NCBI GenBank assembly: GCA_041635755.1
Contig: JBFKUL010000128.1
Location: 1 to 7,839 of the forward strand
Origin: JBFKUL01 sp041635755
GTDB lineage: Bacteria > Pseudomonadota > Gammaproteobacteria > Burkholderiales > SG8-39
Length of the DNA stretch: 7,839 bases
Direction of reading: 5' to 3'
Position 1 is the first letter of the stretch. Each line of letters begins with the position of its first letter. The translations under genes and the position numbers were made by a program. This document shows positions 1 to 5,715 of this stretch, in pieces. The notes under the pieces were generated by a model. It did not search any database, was not told the origin of the DNA, and saw only the letters and a program-made list of their open reading frames with translations.

Positions 1-416
1 ACGCGGACCTGCACCATCACGTCGGTATCGGTCGGTCGGCTGCGCAGGGGGCGGAAATCGAACTTCTGATCGCTGTAGGCGGCAAGCGCACTCGCATAGG
101 TGCGCACCAGCAGCGTCTTGAACTCCTCGGTCAGCTGTTTCTTCTGCTCGGGACTGGCGTGGGACCAGTTCCGGCCCATGGCGAGCGCGGTCATGCTGTT
201 GAAATTGAAGTGCGGCAGCACCTTCAGCTCGACCAGGTCGATGACCTTCCTCTTGTCGCCGGCCCGGATGTCTTTGTCCTGGGCGACGAGGTCCACGACC
301 TCGAGCGTGACCCTCTTCACCAGCACGTCCGGCGGCACCTCGGCGCGTGCGCCTGACGTGCCGATCGCCACGAGCGCAGCGCCCGCCATCACGCTTCGTA
401 CCCATCGCAGCATCAT
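1..416 (-). CDS. mlaC: MlaC, periplasmic phospholipid-binding shuttle (partial, 3' end outside window)
   Basis: MlaC carries phospholipid between outer-membrane MlaA and the inner-membrane MlaFEDB complex. I translated 138 codons from ATG at 416-414; the frame is open to the window edge, so roughly the last third of the usual ~210 residues is missing. The N-terminus is a signal peptide: basic residues R4 and R7, a hydrophobic stretch, then A-R-A at 23-25 with likely cleavage before E26. Typical MlaC features follow: a VPPDVLVKRV-like start of the mature protein, the segment LPHFNFNSMTALAMGRNW (about 80-97), and a K-x-L-L-V-R-T-Y-A motif. The start overlaps the mlaA stop as ATGA. A second in-frame ATG follows directly, so the start could be one codon later. 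Position after mlaA in an mla operon supports the call. mlaB would be expected further downstream, outside the window. Confidence 0.93.
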   Translation of the reverse strand, partial: MMLRWVRSVMAGAALVAIGTSGARAEVPPDVLVKRVTLEVVDLVAQDKDIRAGDKRKVIDLVELKVLPHFNFNSMTALAMGRNWSHASPEQKKQLTEEFKTLLVRTYASALAAYSDQKFDFRPLRSRPTDTDVMVQVR

Positions 417-1279
417 TTCCGAGCTCGCTCGAGCGCCGCCATCACCTGGGCGTAATTTGCAGGAACGCGCGGAGCGTAGTTCCCGGAAACACTCGCCTGC
501 CTGGCAGCCGGGGCGCGCGGCGAAACCTCCGGCGGCTCGAGGCGCGAATCCGGAATGCGCTCGCGCGGCGGCGAACCGTCGTAGATCAGGCTTCTGCGGC
601 GCTGCAGGTACGCGTCGCGGGTAAAGAGGTACTTGTCGAGCGCCGCCTCCTCGAGCAGCTTTCCGGCGTCGAGCAGGTCGGCGCGCTGGCTCGTCAGGCG
701 CAGCGCAACCAAGGCGTTACGCTCCCGCGTCTCGTTGTGGTTGCCGACCGGATCGACCCGGATGTCGAGCACCGTGCCGACCGTGTCGCGCAGCGTGCTC
801 GGCCCCAGGAACGGCAGCACGATGTAGGGGCCATTGCCCACGCCCCAGCGGCCGAACGTCTGGCCGAAATCCTCATTGTGCTTTTCGAAGCCCATCTCGG
901 TGGCGACGTCGTGAATGCCGAACAATCCGAAGGTCGTGTTGAACACGAAGCGCGCCCAGTCGTTGCCCGCATCGCCGAGCTTGCCTTGCAGCAGGTTGTT
1001 CGCCCCGATAAGCAAGTCCGCGATGTTGCCGAAGAAGTTGCGCACCCGGTCGCGCACCGGCACAGGCACCACGGTCACATACGCCGTGGCCACCGGCTTC
1101 GCAATGATCTCGTCGACGCCGTCGTTGAACGCGTAGACCGCGCGATTCAATCCCTCAAAGGGGTCGCGCGGGTCGGCTTCGCCAACCGTGGCGCAACCCG
1201 AGGCGCCCGCCAACACCAGCACGAGGGCAAGGCGCTTCAGTCGGCCGCGCAAGCCGGCTCGCGGGTACGGCAGGGTCAC
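413..1279 (-). CDS. mlaA: MlaA (VacJ) outer-membrane lipoprotein
   Basis: MlaA forms a ring-like channel in the outer membrane, removes mislocalised phospholipid from the outer leaflet and passes it to MlaC. The 288-residue product starts with GTG, which overlaps the mlaD stop as GTGA. It has a lipoprotein signal: basic N-terminus, hydrophobic core, and A-S-G-C with the acylated cysteine at 29. The MlaA core follows: DPFEGLNRAVYAFND (about 39-53), a VRNFFGNI segment, NNLLQGK, the FNTTFGLFGIHDVA segment and GPYIVLPFLGPSTLRD. These match the VacJ family well. After about residue 234 there is a Pro/Arg/Ala-rich tail of some 55 residues; it makes the protein longer than E. coli MlaA (about 250). 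The tail contains two NYA motifs and is probably disordered. The mlaC start overlaps its stop. Confidence 0.95.
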   Translation of the reverse strand: MTLPYPRAGLRGRLKRLALVLVLAGASGCATVGEADPRDPFEGLNRAVYAFNDGVDEIIAKPVATAYVTVVPVPVRDRVRNFFGNIADLLIGANNLLQGKLGDAGNDWARFVFNTTFGLFGIHDVATEMGFEKHNEDFGQTFGRWGVGNGPYIVLPFLGPSTLRDTVGTVLDIRVDPVGNHNETRERNALVALRLTSQRADLLDAGKLLEEAALDKYLFTRDAYLQRRRSLIYDGSPPRERIPDSRLEPPEVSPRAPAARQASVSGNYAPRVPANYAQVMAALERARK

Positions 1280-1755
1280 TTCTTATCCTTGCCTTCGCTG
1301 CCCTCGGCCGCCTTGTTGTACAGGAACTGGCCGATCAAGTTCTCGAGTACCACCGCGGATTGCGTCAGGCGCAGGCGATCGCCGCTTTTCAGCATCATGC
1401 CGTCGCCGCCCGCTTCCAGCCCGACGTATTGTTCACCGAGCAAGCCGGAGGTGAGCACCTTGGCCGACGTATCGCGCGGAAACTTGTAGCGGCCATCGAT
1501 GTTCATCGTGACGATCGCTTCGTAGGTCTCGGTATCGAAGTGGATGTCCGCTACGCGGCCGACCACGACGCCGGCACTCTTGATCGGCGCGCGGATCTTG
1601 AGGCCGCCGATGTTAGCAAACTTGGCCTGCACCTGATACGACTCGTTGCTCGTGAAGGTGGCGAGATTGCCGACCTTGAGCGCGAGGAACAGCAGCGCGC
1701 CGAAGCCGGCCGCCACGAACAGGCCGACCCATAGATCGATGGTGGAGCGGTTCAT
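1276..1755 (-). CDS. mlaD: MlaD, inner-membrane-anchored MCE-domain lipid transfer protein
   Basis: MlaD forms a hexameric ring on the periplasmic face of the MlaFEDB complex and channels lipid between MlaE and MlaC. The 159-residue product has one N-terminal membrane segment (about 8-26, starting DLWVGLFVAAG). A single MCE domain follows (about 38-118), with the family sequences ANIGGLKIRAPIKSAGVVVGRV (read in two parts) and LTSGLLGEQYVGLEAGG. The C-terminal helix (LENLIGQFLYN) matches the region lining the central pore in known MlaD. The tail is Lys/Glu-rich and short. The start ATG overlaps the mlaE stop as ATGA and has a good ribosome binding site, GGAGG at 1769-1765, nine bases upstream. 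Its own stop overlaps the GTG start of mlaA. Length and architecture are ordinary for the family. Confidence 0.96.
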   Translation of the reverse strand: MNRSTIDLWVGLFVAAGFGALLFLALKVGNLATFTSNESYQVQAKFANIGGLKIRAPIKSAGVVVGRVADIHFDTETYEAIVTMNIDGRYKFPRDTSAKVLTSGLLGEQYVGLEAGGDGMMLKSGDRLRLTQSAVVLENLIGQFLYNKAAEGSEGKDKK

Positions 1756-2558
1756 CTTCCATTACCTCCGGTAAACATCAGCGCGGTGAGCACGAAGTCG
1801 AGCGCCAGGATGGCGAGCGAAGACGTCACTACCGTGCGGGTCGTGGCGCGCGAAACGCCTTCGGCCGTGGGCGTCGCGTCGTAGCCCTCGAACACCGCGA
1901 TCCACGACACCGCGAGTCCGAACACGACGCTCTTGATGACGCCATTCATGATGTCCTCGCGCACGTCCACGGCGGCCTGCATCTGCGACCAGAACGCGCC
2001 GCGGTCGATGCCGATCAGCTCGACACCCACGATATAGCCACCGAAGATGCCCATCGCCGAGAACAGGGCCGCCAAAAGCGGCATCGAGATCACCCCGCCC
2101 CAGAAGCGCGGTGCTACGACGCGGGCGATCGGGTCGACCGCCATCATCTCCATCGCGGAGATCTGCTCGGTCGCCTTCATCAGTCCGATCTCGGCGGTGA
2201 TCGCCGAACCGGCGCGGCTCGCAAAAAGCAGCCCCGCCACCACCGGGCCGAGCTCGCGCACCAGCGACAGCGCCACCAGCACACCGAGCGACTCGGAAGC
2301 GCCGAAGCGCTGCAGCGTCTCGTAGCCTTGCAGACCGAGCACCATGCCCACGAACAGCCCTGAGACCAGGATGATCACGAGCGAGAGCACGCCCGCGTAA
2401 TACACCTCGCGCATCGTCAGGCGAAAGCGACGCAGCGCGGTGCCCGAGTGCACCACCAGGTAGAACAGAAAGCGCGCACCGAAGCCCAGCTGCCATACGC
2501 GCGCGGTCACGCCGCGCCCGAGCCGCTCGAAGAACCCGCGTACCGCGCTCTCGGTCAC
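1752..2558 (-). CDS. mlaE: MlaE, inner-membrane permease of the phospholipid ABC transporter
   Basis: MlaE is the membrane permease of MlaFEDB, paired with the MlaF ATPase and the MlaD ring. I place the start at GTG 2558, giving 268 residues. It lies one base after the mlaF stop and has a strong ribosome binding site (GGAGGGGG, about 2572-2565). Reading further upstream would only repeat mlaF-overlapping shadow sequence. There is an amphipathic N-terminal region, then several hydrophobic segments (about 55-78, 91-113, 150-175, 205-222 and 243-262). The permease signature is intact: RELGPVVAGLLFASRAGSA at 101-119 followed by TAEIGLMKATEQISAMEMMAVDP at 121-143 (E102, G104, P105). FWGGVISMP and the C-terminal GYDATPTAEGVSRATTRTVV region also match E. 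coli MlaE closely. The stop overlaps the mlaD start. Confidence 0.96.
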   Translation of the reverse strand: MTESAVRGFFERLGRGVTARVWQLGFGARFLFYLVVHSGTALRRFRLTMREVYYAGVLSLVIILVSGLFVGMVLGLQGYETLQRFGASESLGVLVALSLVRELGPVVAGLLFASRAGSAITAEIGLMKATEQISAMEMMAVDPIARVVAPRFWGGVISMPLLAALFSAMGIFGGYIVGVELIGIDRGAFWSQMQAAVDVREDIMNGVIKSVVFGLAVSWIAVFEGYDATPTAEGVSRATTRTVVTSSLAILALDFVLTALMFTGGNGR

Positions 2559-2559
2559 C

Positions 2560-3366
2560 TCAGGCCCCCTCCAGCTCGAGATCTGCGCCGTAGGCCGGTG
2601 CCGCGTAGTGGAACGGCACCGGTCCCTCGGCCTTGCCGTGGACGAACTGGTCGACGAAGGGCTCCCCCGCATCGCGCACCTTCTGCGGCTCGCCCTCCGC
2701 GACGATGCGCCCGTCGGCCACGAAGTAGCAGTAGTCGACGATGTCGAGCGCTTCCTGAACGTCGTGGGTGACGATGATCGAGGTGGCGCCGAGCGCGCTG
2801 TTCAGATCGCGAATAAGGCGCGCGATGACGCCGAAGGAAATCGGGTCCAGGCCCGTGAAGGGCTCGTCGTAGAGCATCAGCTGCGGATCGAGCGCGATGG
2901 CGCGCGCCAGCGCCACCCTGCGCGCCATGCCGCCGGAAAGCGCCGAGGGCATGCGCTGCGCCGCGCCGCGCAGCCCAACCGCCTGCAGCTTCATCATCAC
3001 CAGGTCGTGGATGAGGTCCTCGGGCAGGTCGGTGTGCTCGCGCATCTGGAAAGCGACGTTGTCGTACACCGACATGTCCGTAAACAGCGCGCCGAACTGG
3101 AACAGCATGCCCATCTTGCGGCGCAGCGCGTATAACGCGTCGCTGTCGAGCCCGTTAGTCAGTACGCCGAGCACGTGCGCGCTGCCCTGCGTCGGACGCA
3201 GTGCCCCGCCGATGATCCTGAGCAGCGTGGTCTTGCCGCAGCCCGACTGCCCCATGATCCCGATCAGCTTTCCGCGCGGCACGCGCATGTCGACATCGTG
3301 CAGAACGCGCCGCCCGGCCTGGTAGCCGAACGACACGTTCTCAATCTCGACGACGGAATCCGACAC
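2560..3366 (-). CDS. mlaF: MlaF, cytoplasmic ATPase of the phospholipid ABC transporter
   Basis: MlaF hydrolyses ATP to drive lipid movement through MlaE and MlaD. Starting at GTG 3366 it has 268 residues, matching the E. coli length (about 269) and N-terminal layout. An in-frame GTG at 3417 would add 17 unconserved residues and lies upstream of the candidate -10 box; neither start has a convincing ribosome binding site. All ABC motifs are intact: Walker A GQSGCGKTT (39-47), Q-loop Q90, signature LSGGM (143-147), Walker B LMLYDE with D167 and E168, D-loop GLD (172-174), and H-loop H201. The segment MLFQFGALFTDMSVYDNVAF (87-106) is a family hallmark. The C-terminal tail EGPVPFHY...DLELEGA corresponds to the tail that takes part in dimer and MlaB contacts in known MlaF. 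It is the first gene of the leftward operon, one base from mlaE. Confidence 0.95.
   Translation of the reverse strand: MSDSVVEIENVSFGYQAGRRVLHDVDMRVPRGKLIGIMGQSGCGKTTLLRIIGGALRPTQGSAHVLGVLTNGLDSDALYALRRKMGMLFQFGALFTDMSVYDNVAFQMREHTDLPEDLIHDLVMMKLQAVGLRGAAQRMPSALSGGMARRVALARAIALDPQLMLYDEPFTGLDPISFGVIARLIRDLNSALGATSIIVTHDVQEALDIVDYCYFVADGRIVAEGEPQKVRDAGEPFVDQFVHGKAEGPVPFHYAAPAYGADLELEGA
2565..2572 (-). promoter_or_regulatory. Ribosome binding site deciding the mlaE GTG start
   Basis: The G-rich stretch GGAGGGGG lies inside the last codons of mlaF, six bases before GTG 2558. It is the reason for choosing this GTG over the longer open frame that begins at 2672 and overlaps mlaF. This is seen directly in the sequence; its use is inferred. 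Confidence 0.6.
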
Positions 3367-3394
3367 GGGAAGGGGGGTGGAGCGCAAAGCGGGG

Positions 3395-3424
3395 ATTTTA
3401 CTCGACGAGTGCAGCACGCCACAA
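3395..3424 (-). promoter_or_regulatory. Candidate sigma-70 promoter of the mla operon
   Basis: Reading leftward, TTGTGG (3424-3419) could be a weak -35 box and TAAAAT (3400-3395), one mismatch from TATAAT, a -10 box, with 18 bases between them. Transcription would begin near 3388, about 20 bases before the mlaF GTG at 3366. That agrees with the shorter mlaF start. The -10 match is good and the -35 match poor, so this is a candidate only. Confidence 0.4.
3400..3410. promoter_or_regulatory. Small palindrome within the candidate mla promoter (possible operator)
   Basis: ACTCG-A-CGAGT is a perfect inverted repeat with 5-base arms and a 1-base centre. It sits between the candidate -35 and -10 boxes of the leftward promoter, sharing one base with the -10. 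Its position would suit a repressor site. An 11-base palindrome can occur by chance in GC-rich DNA, and no regulator is known to me for this sequence. Confidence 0.2.
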
Positions 3425-3452
3425 AGCGCGCCGCGCGGAAGGCCGTTTCGCC

Positions 3453-3458
3453 TATAGT
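3453..3458 (+). promoter_or_regulatory. -10-like box directly before the ABC ATPase gene
   Basis: TATAGT matches five of six bases of TATAAT and stands out in GC-rich surroundings. It ends seven bases before ATG 3466, so a transcript starting at the usual distance would begin at or next to the start codon and be nearly leaderless. I see no matching -35 box at 16-18 bases, and no Shine-Dalgarno sequence before the ATG. Confidence 0.35.
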
Positions 3459-3465
3459 ACGGGCC

Positions 3466-4257
3466 ATGCGCGAAACCGCCGCTGTCGGCAACGCCCGACT
3501 CGTGCCCGAGGCCTCGGGCGCGTCGGCGCTGCGCATCGCGGGCCTGCGAAAGCGCTACGGCAATCGGGAAGTCCTTGCCGGCGTGGATCTCGAGGTGCGA
3601 GCGGGTGCCGCGCTCGGTCTGGTCGGCGTGAACGGTGCGGGCAAGACCACGATGCTCAAATGCCTACTCGACCTGGCGAGCTTCGATAGCGGAGAGATCG
3701 AGATCTTCGGCGTGCCAAGCCGCTCGGGCGGCGCCCGTCGACGCCTTTCGTATGTGCCCGAGCGCTTCATGCCGCCGCATTATCTGCGCGGACGGGAATT
3801 TCTCGCCATGATGCTCGAGCTTGCCGGCCACGCCTACGACGAGGCACGCGCGGTAGCGTTGCTCGCCGAGCTCGAGCTCGAGGCGGAAGCGCTCGAGCGG
3901 CCGGTGCGCCAGCTTTCCAAGGGAATGACGCAGAAACTCGGTCTCGCGGCCTGTTTTCTGGTCGAGCGTGAGATGGTCCTGCTCGACGAGCCCATGAGCG
4001 GCCTTGACCCCGCGGGCCGGGTGGCGGTGAAATCGGTACTGCGCCGGCTCGGCAGCGGGGGCCGAACTCTGTTCTTCACTTCTCACGTGCTCGCCGATGT
4101 CGAGGAGCTTTGCACCTCGATCGCGGTACTCGACCGCGGCGCCATCCGCTACAGCGGCGCGCCGGCGGACTTGTGCGCCCGCACCGGCGAGGCGCAACTC
4201 GAGCGCGCCTTTCTTCGCTGCATCAGGACCGATGGCGACCAATCTCCAGGAACGTGA
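3466..4257 (+). CDS. ABC transporter ATP-binding protein (CcmA/ABC-2 type), no permease nearby
   Basis: A 263-residue nucleotide-binding subunit that would power an ABC transporter; the substrate cannot be read from the sequence. The motifs are complete: Walker A GVNGAGKTT (54-62), signature LSKGM (150-154), Walker B MVLLDEP with D174 and E175, D-loop GLD, and H207 in the FTSHVL switch. The Q-loop region reads LSYVPERF, with E where many ABC proteins have Q; this is common in CcmA/ABC-2 (drug, polysaccharide, gliding) ATPases and supports that branch. ATG 3466 is chosen because it is the first ATG and the domain begins at about residue 22. An in-frame GTG at 3409 would add 19 residues. There is no membrane segment and no adjacent permease. 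The gene is divergent from mlaF, and its last 26 bases overlap the next gene, so it is probably co-transcribed with the sigma-54 regulator. Confidence 0.88.
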   Translation: MRETAAVGNARLVPEASGASALRIAGLRKRYGNREVLAGVDLEVRAGAALGLVGVNGAGKTTMLKCLLDLASFDSGEIEIFGVPSRSGGARRRLSYVPERFMPPHYLRGREFLAMMLELAGHAYDEARAVALLAELELEAEALERPVRQLSKGMTQKLGLAACFLVEREMVLLDEPMSGLDPAGRVAVKSVLRRLGSGGRTLFFTSHVLADVEELCTSIAVLDRGAIRYSGAPADLCARTGEAQLERAFLRCIRTDGDQSPGT

Positions 4258-5707
4258 AGCCAAGCCGTCGCTGCTGATCGTCGACGACGATACGTTGATC
4301 ACGGACACGCTCGCCTATGCGCTGGGCGCCGATTTCGAGGTCTACACCTGCGAATCGCGCCAGCACGCGATCGACCTGCTGCGTCAATTGCCGCAACCGC
4401 CGCAGCTCGCATTGGTGGACCTCGGGCTGCCGCCAACGCCCCACGCGCCGGACGAGGGCTTCGCGCTGATCGCAGACCTCCTGGCGCACTCGCGCGGCAT
4501 ACGCATCTTCGTGCTGTCGGGCCAGAACGACGCCGCCCATGCGCGACACGCCCGGGCGCTGGGCGCCGCGGAGTTCGTCGCCAAGCCCTGCGACCCCGCG
4601 GCGCTCAAGAAAGCGTTCCTGCGCGCGCTCGAAATGCGCGCGGTGGAGCTCACGCGCCAGCCCGAGGAAGCGGAAGGGCTGGTCGGCCAGAGCCCGGAGC
4701 TCAACAAACTGAAGAATCAGATTGTCCAGTTCGGCGACTCGCCGTTTCCGGTACTGATCGAGGGTGAATCGGGCAGCGGCAAGGAGCTCGTGGCGCGCAG
4801 CCTGCATCGCATGTCGGGGCGCGCCGATCGCCCCTATCTCGCACTCAACTGCGCAGCGATCGCGCCGACGCTGGTCGAGCCGACCTTGTTCGGCTACGTG
4901 AAAGGCGCGTTCACCGGTGCGACGACCAACAAGTCGGGCTACTTCGAGGACGCGAACGACGGCACCCTGTTCCTCGACGAGGTCGGGGAGCTGCCGCTCG
5001 AGATGCAATCGAAGCTGCTGCGCGTGCTCGAGAACGGCGAATATCAGCGAGTCGGCGAGACGCAGGGGCGCGTGTCGCGCGCGCGCGTCGTTGCCGCGAC
5101 CAACCGCGACCTGCTGCAGGAGGTGAAAGGCAGCCGCTTCCGGGCCGACCTCTACCACCGCCTGTCGGTGCTCACGCTCTCGGTGCCGCCGCTGCGCGAG
5201 CTCGGCGACGACAAACTGATCCTGCTCGAGCATTTCCGCAAGTTCTACGCCGAGCGATCCGGCGCGCAGCCGTTTTCGCTCGACAAGGCCGCCGAGCAGC
5301 GCTGGCTGCAATACCCGTTTCCAGGCAACGTGCGCGAGCTGCGCAACATCGTCATCCGGCTCGGCACCAAGTACGCCGGACAGCGCCTGTCGGTGGCCGA
5401 GCTCGAGCTCGAGTTCGACCTCGAGGCGCCCGAGGAGGTGCCGACTCCGGCGGCGGAGGGGCAGGACCTGCTCGAGAAGGCGCAGCGTCATCTCGAGCGC
5501 GGGCACGGTATTGAGCTCGACGCCATGCTGAAGGCTTGGGAGCGCGGCTACATCGAGGCCGCACTGCGCCTCACGCGCGGCAACGTCAGCCAGGCAGCAA
5601 AACTGCTCGGCATCAACCGCACCACGCTATACAGCCGCATGGGCTCTACGGCCGACGAGCCGCAGGGCGACACGTCGCCGTCTCACTCCTCCAGCCGGGC
5701 AAAGTAG
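4232..5707 (+). CDS. NtrC-family sigma-54-dependent response regulator
   Basis: A 491-residue three-domain activator of sigma-54 promoters. The receiver (about 13-135) has acidic pocket D18/D19, phospho-acceptor D63, S96 and K118, so it should be phosphorylatable. The AAA+ domain (about 149-375) has Walker A GESGSGKE (178-185), the sigma-54 contact loop GAFTGA (225-230), Walker B TLFLDEVGEL, sensor AATNRD, arginine-finger region FRADLYHRL, and sensor II PFPGNVRELRN. A Fis-type helix-turn-helix (GNVSQAAKLLGINRTTLYSRM) lies near the end, followed by a Ser-rich tail. The loop after D63, reading LGLPPTPHAPDEGF, is longer than in NtrC and resembles that of PrsR, the PEP-CTERM-associated regulator (from memory). 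ATG 4232 has AGGA just three bases upstream, inside the preceding gene. No histidine kinase is visible. The targets are unknown; the downstream pilus/secretion genes are candidates by position only. Confidence 0.93.
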   Translation: MATNLQEREAKPSLLIVDDDTLITDTLAYALGADFEVYTCESRQHAIDLLRQLPQPPQLALVDLGLPPTPHAPDEGFALIADLLAHSRGIRIFVLSGQNDAAHARHARALGAAEFVAKPCDPAALKKAFLRALEMRAVELTRQPEEAEGLVGQSPELNKLKNQIVQFGDSPFPVLIEGESGSGKELVARSLHRMSGRADRPYLALNCAAIAPTLVEPTLFGYVKGAFTGATTNKSGYFEDANDGTLFLDEVGELPLEMQSKLLRVLENGEYQRVGETQGRVSRARVVAATNRDLLQEVKGSRFRADLYHRLSVLTLSVPPLRELGDDKLILLEHFRKFYAERSGAQPFSLDKAAEQRWLQYPFPGNVRELRNIVIRLGTKYAGQRLSVAELELEFDLEAPEEVPTPAAEGQDLLEKAQRHLERGHGIELDAMLKAWERGYIEAALRLTRGNVSQAAKLLGINRTTLYSRMGSTADEPQGDTSPSHSSSRAK

Positions 5708-5715
5708 GAACGCGC

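Noticed and set aside
347..1489. 380-residue plus-strand open frame opposite mlaA and mlaD
   Set aside because: It is antisense to two well-supported genes, has Arg/Ala/Val-rich composition typical of the complement of GC-rich coding DNA, and shows no recognisable domain.
2559..2672. N-terminal extension of MlaE to the upstream start at 2672
   Set aside because: The extra 38 residues are Ser/Arg/Thr-rich, overlap mlaF in another frame and are unlike MlaE. GTG 2558 has a strong ribosome binding site and gives the family N-terminus.
3868..5412. Repeated GAGCTCGAG-type strings in the ABC ATPase and regulator genes
   Set aside because: These encode Glu-Leu runs in helical regions using preferred GAG and CTC codons. 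They are not spaced regularly and show no repeat unit beyond the codons.
5441..5446. Possible terminator or gene boundary between regulator and ATPase
   Set aside because: No hairpin followed by a T-run is present around 5440-5716, and the genes are only eight bases apart.
4223..5506. 427-residue minus-strand open frame opposite the response regulator
   Set aside because: It is a mirror of strong codon bias. The plus strand encodes a complete NtrC-type protein with all motifs, and the minus-strand product has no domain.
5536..5715. N-terminal extension of the ExeA-like ATPase to 5536
   Set aside because: The extra 60 residues overlap the end of the regulator in another frame and have no similarity to ExeA/MshM, whose N-terminus begins at YLEHFGL.
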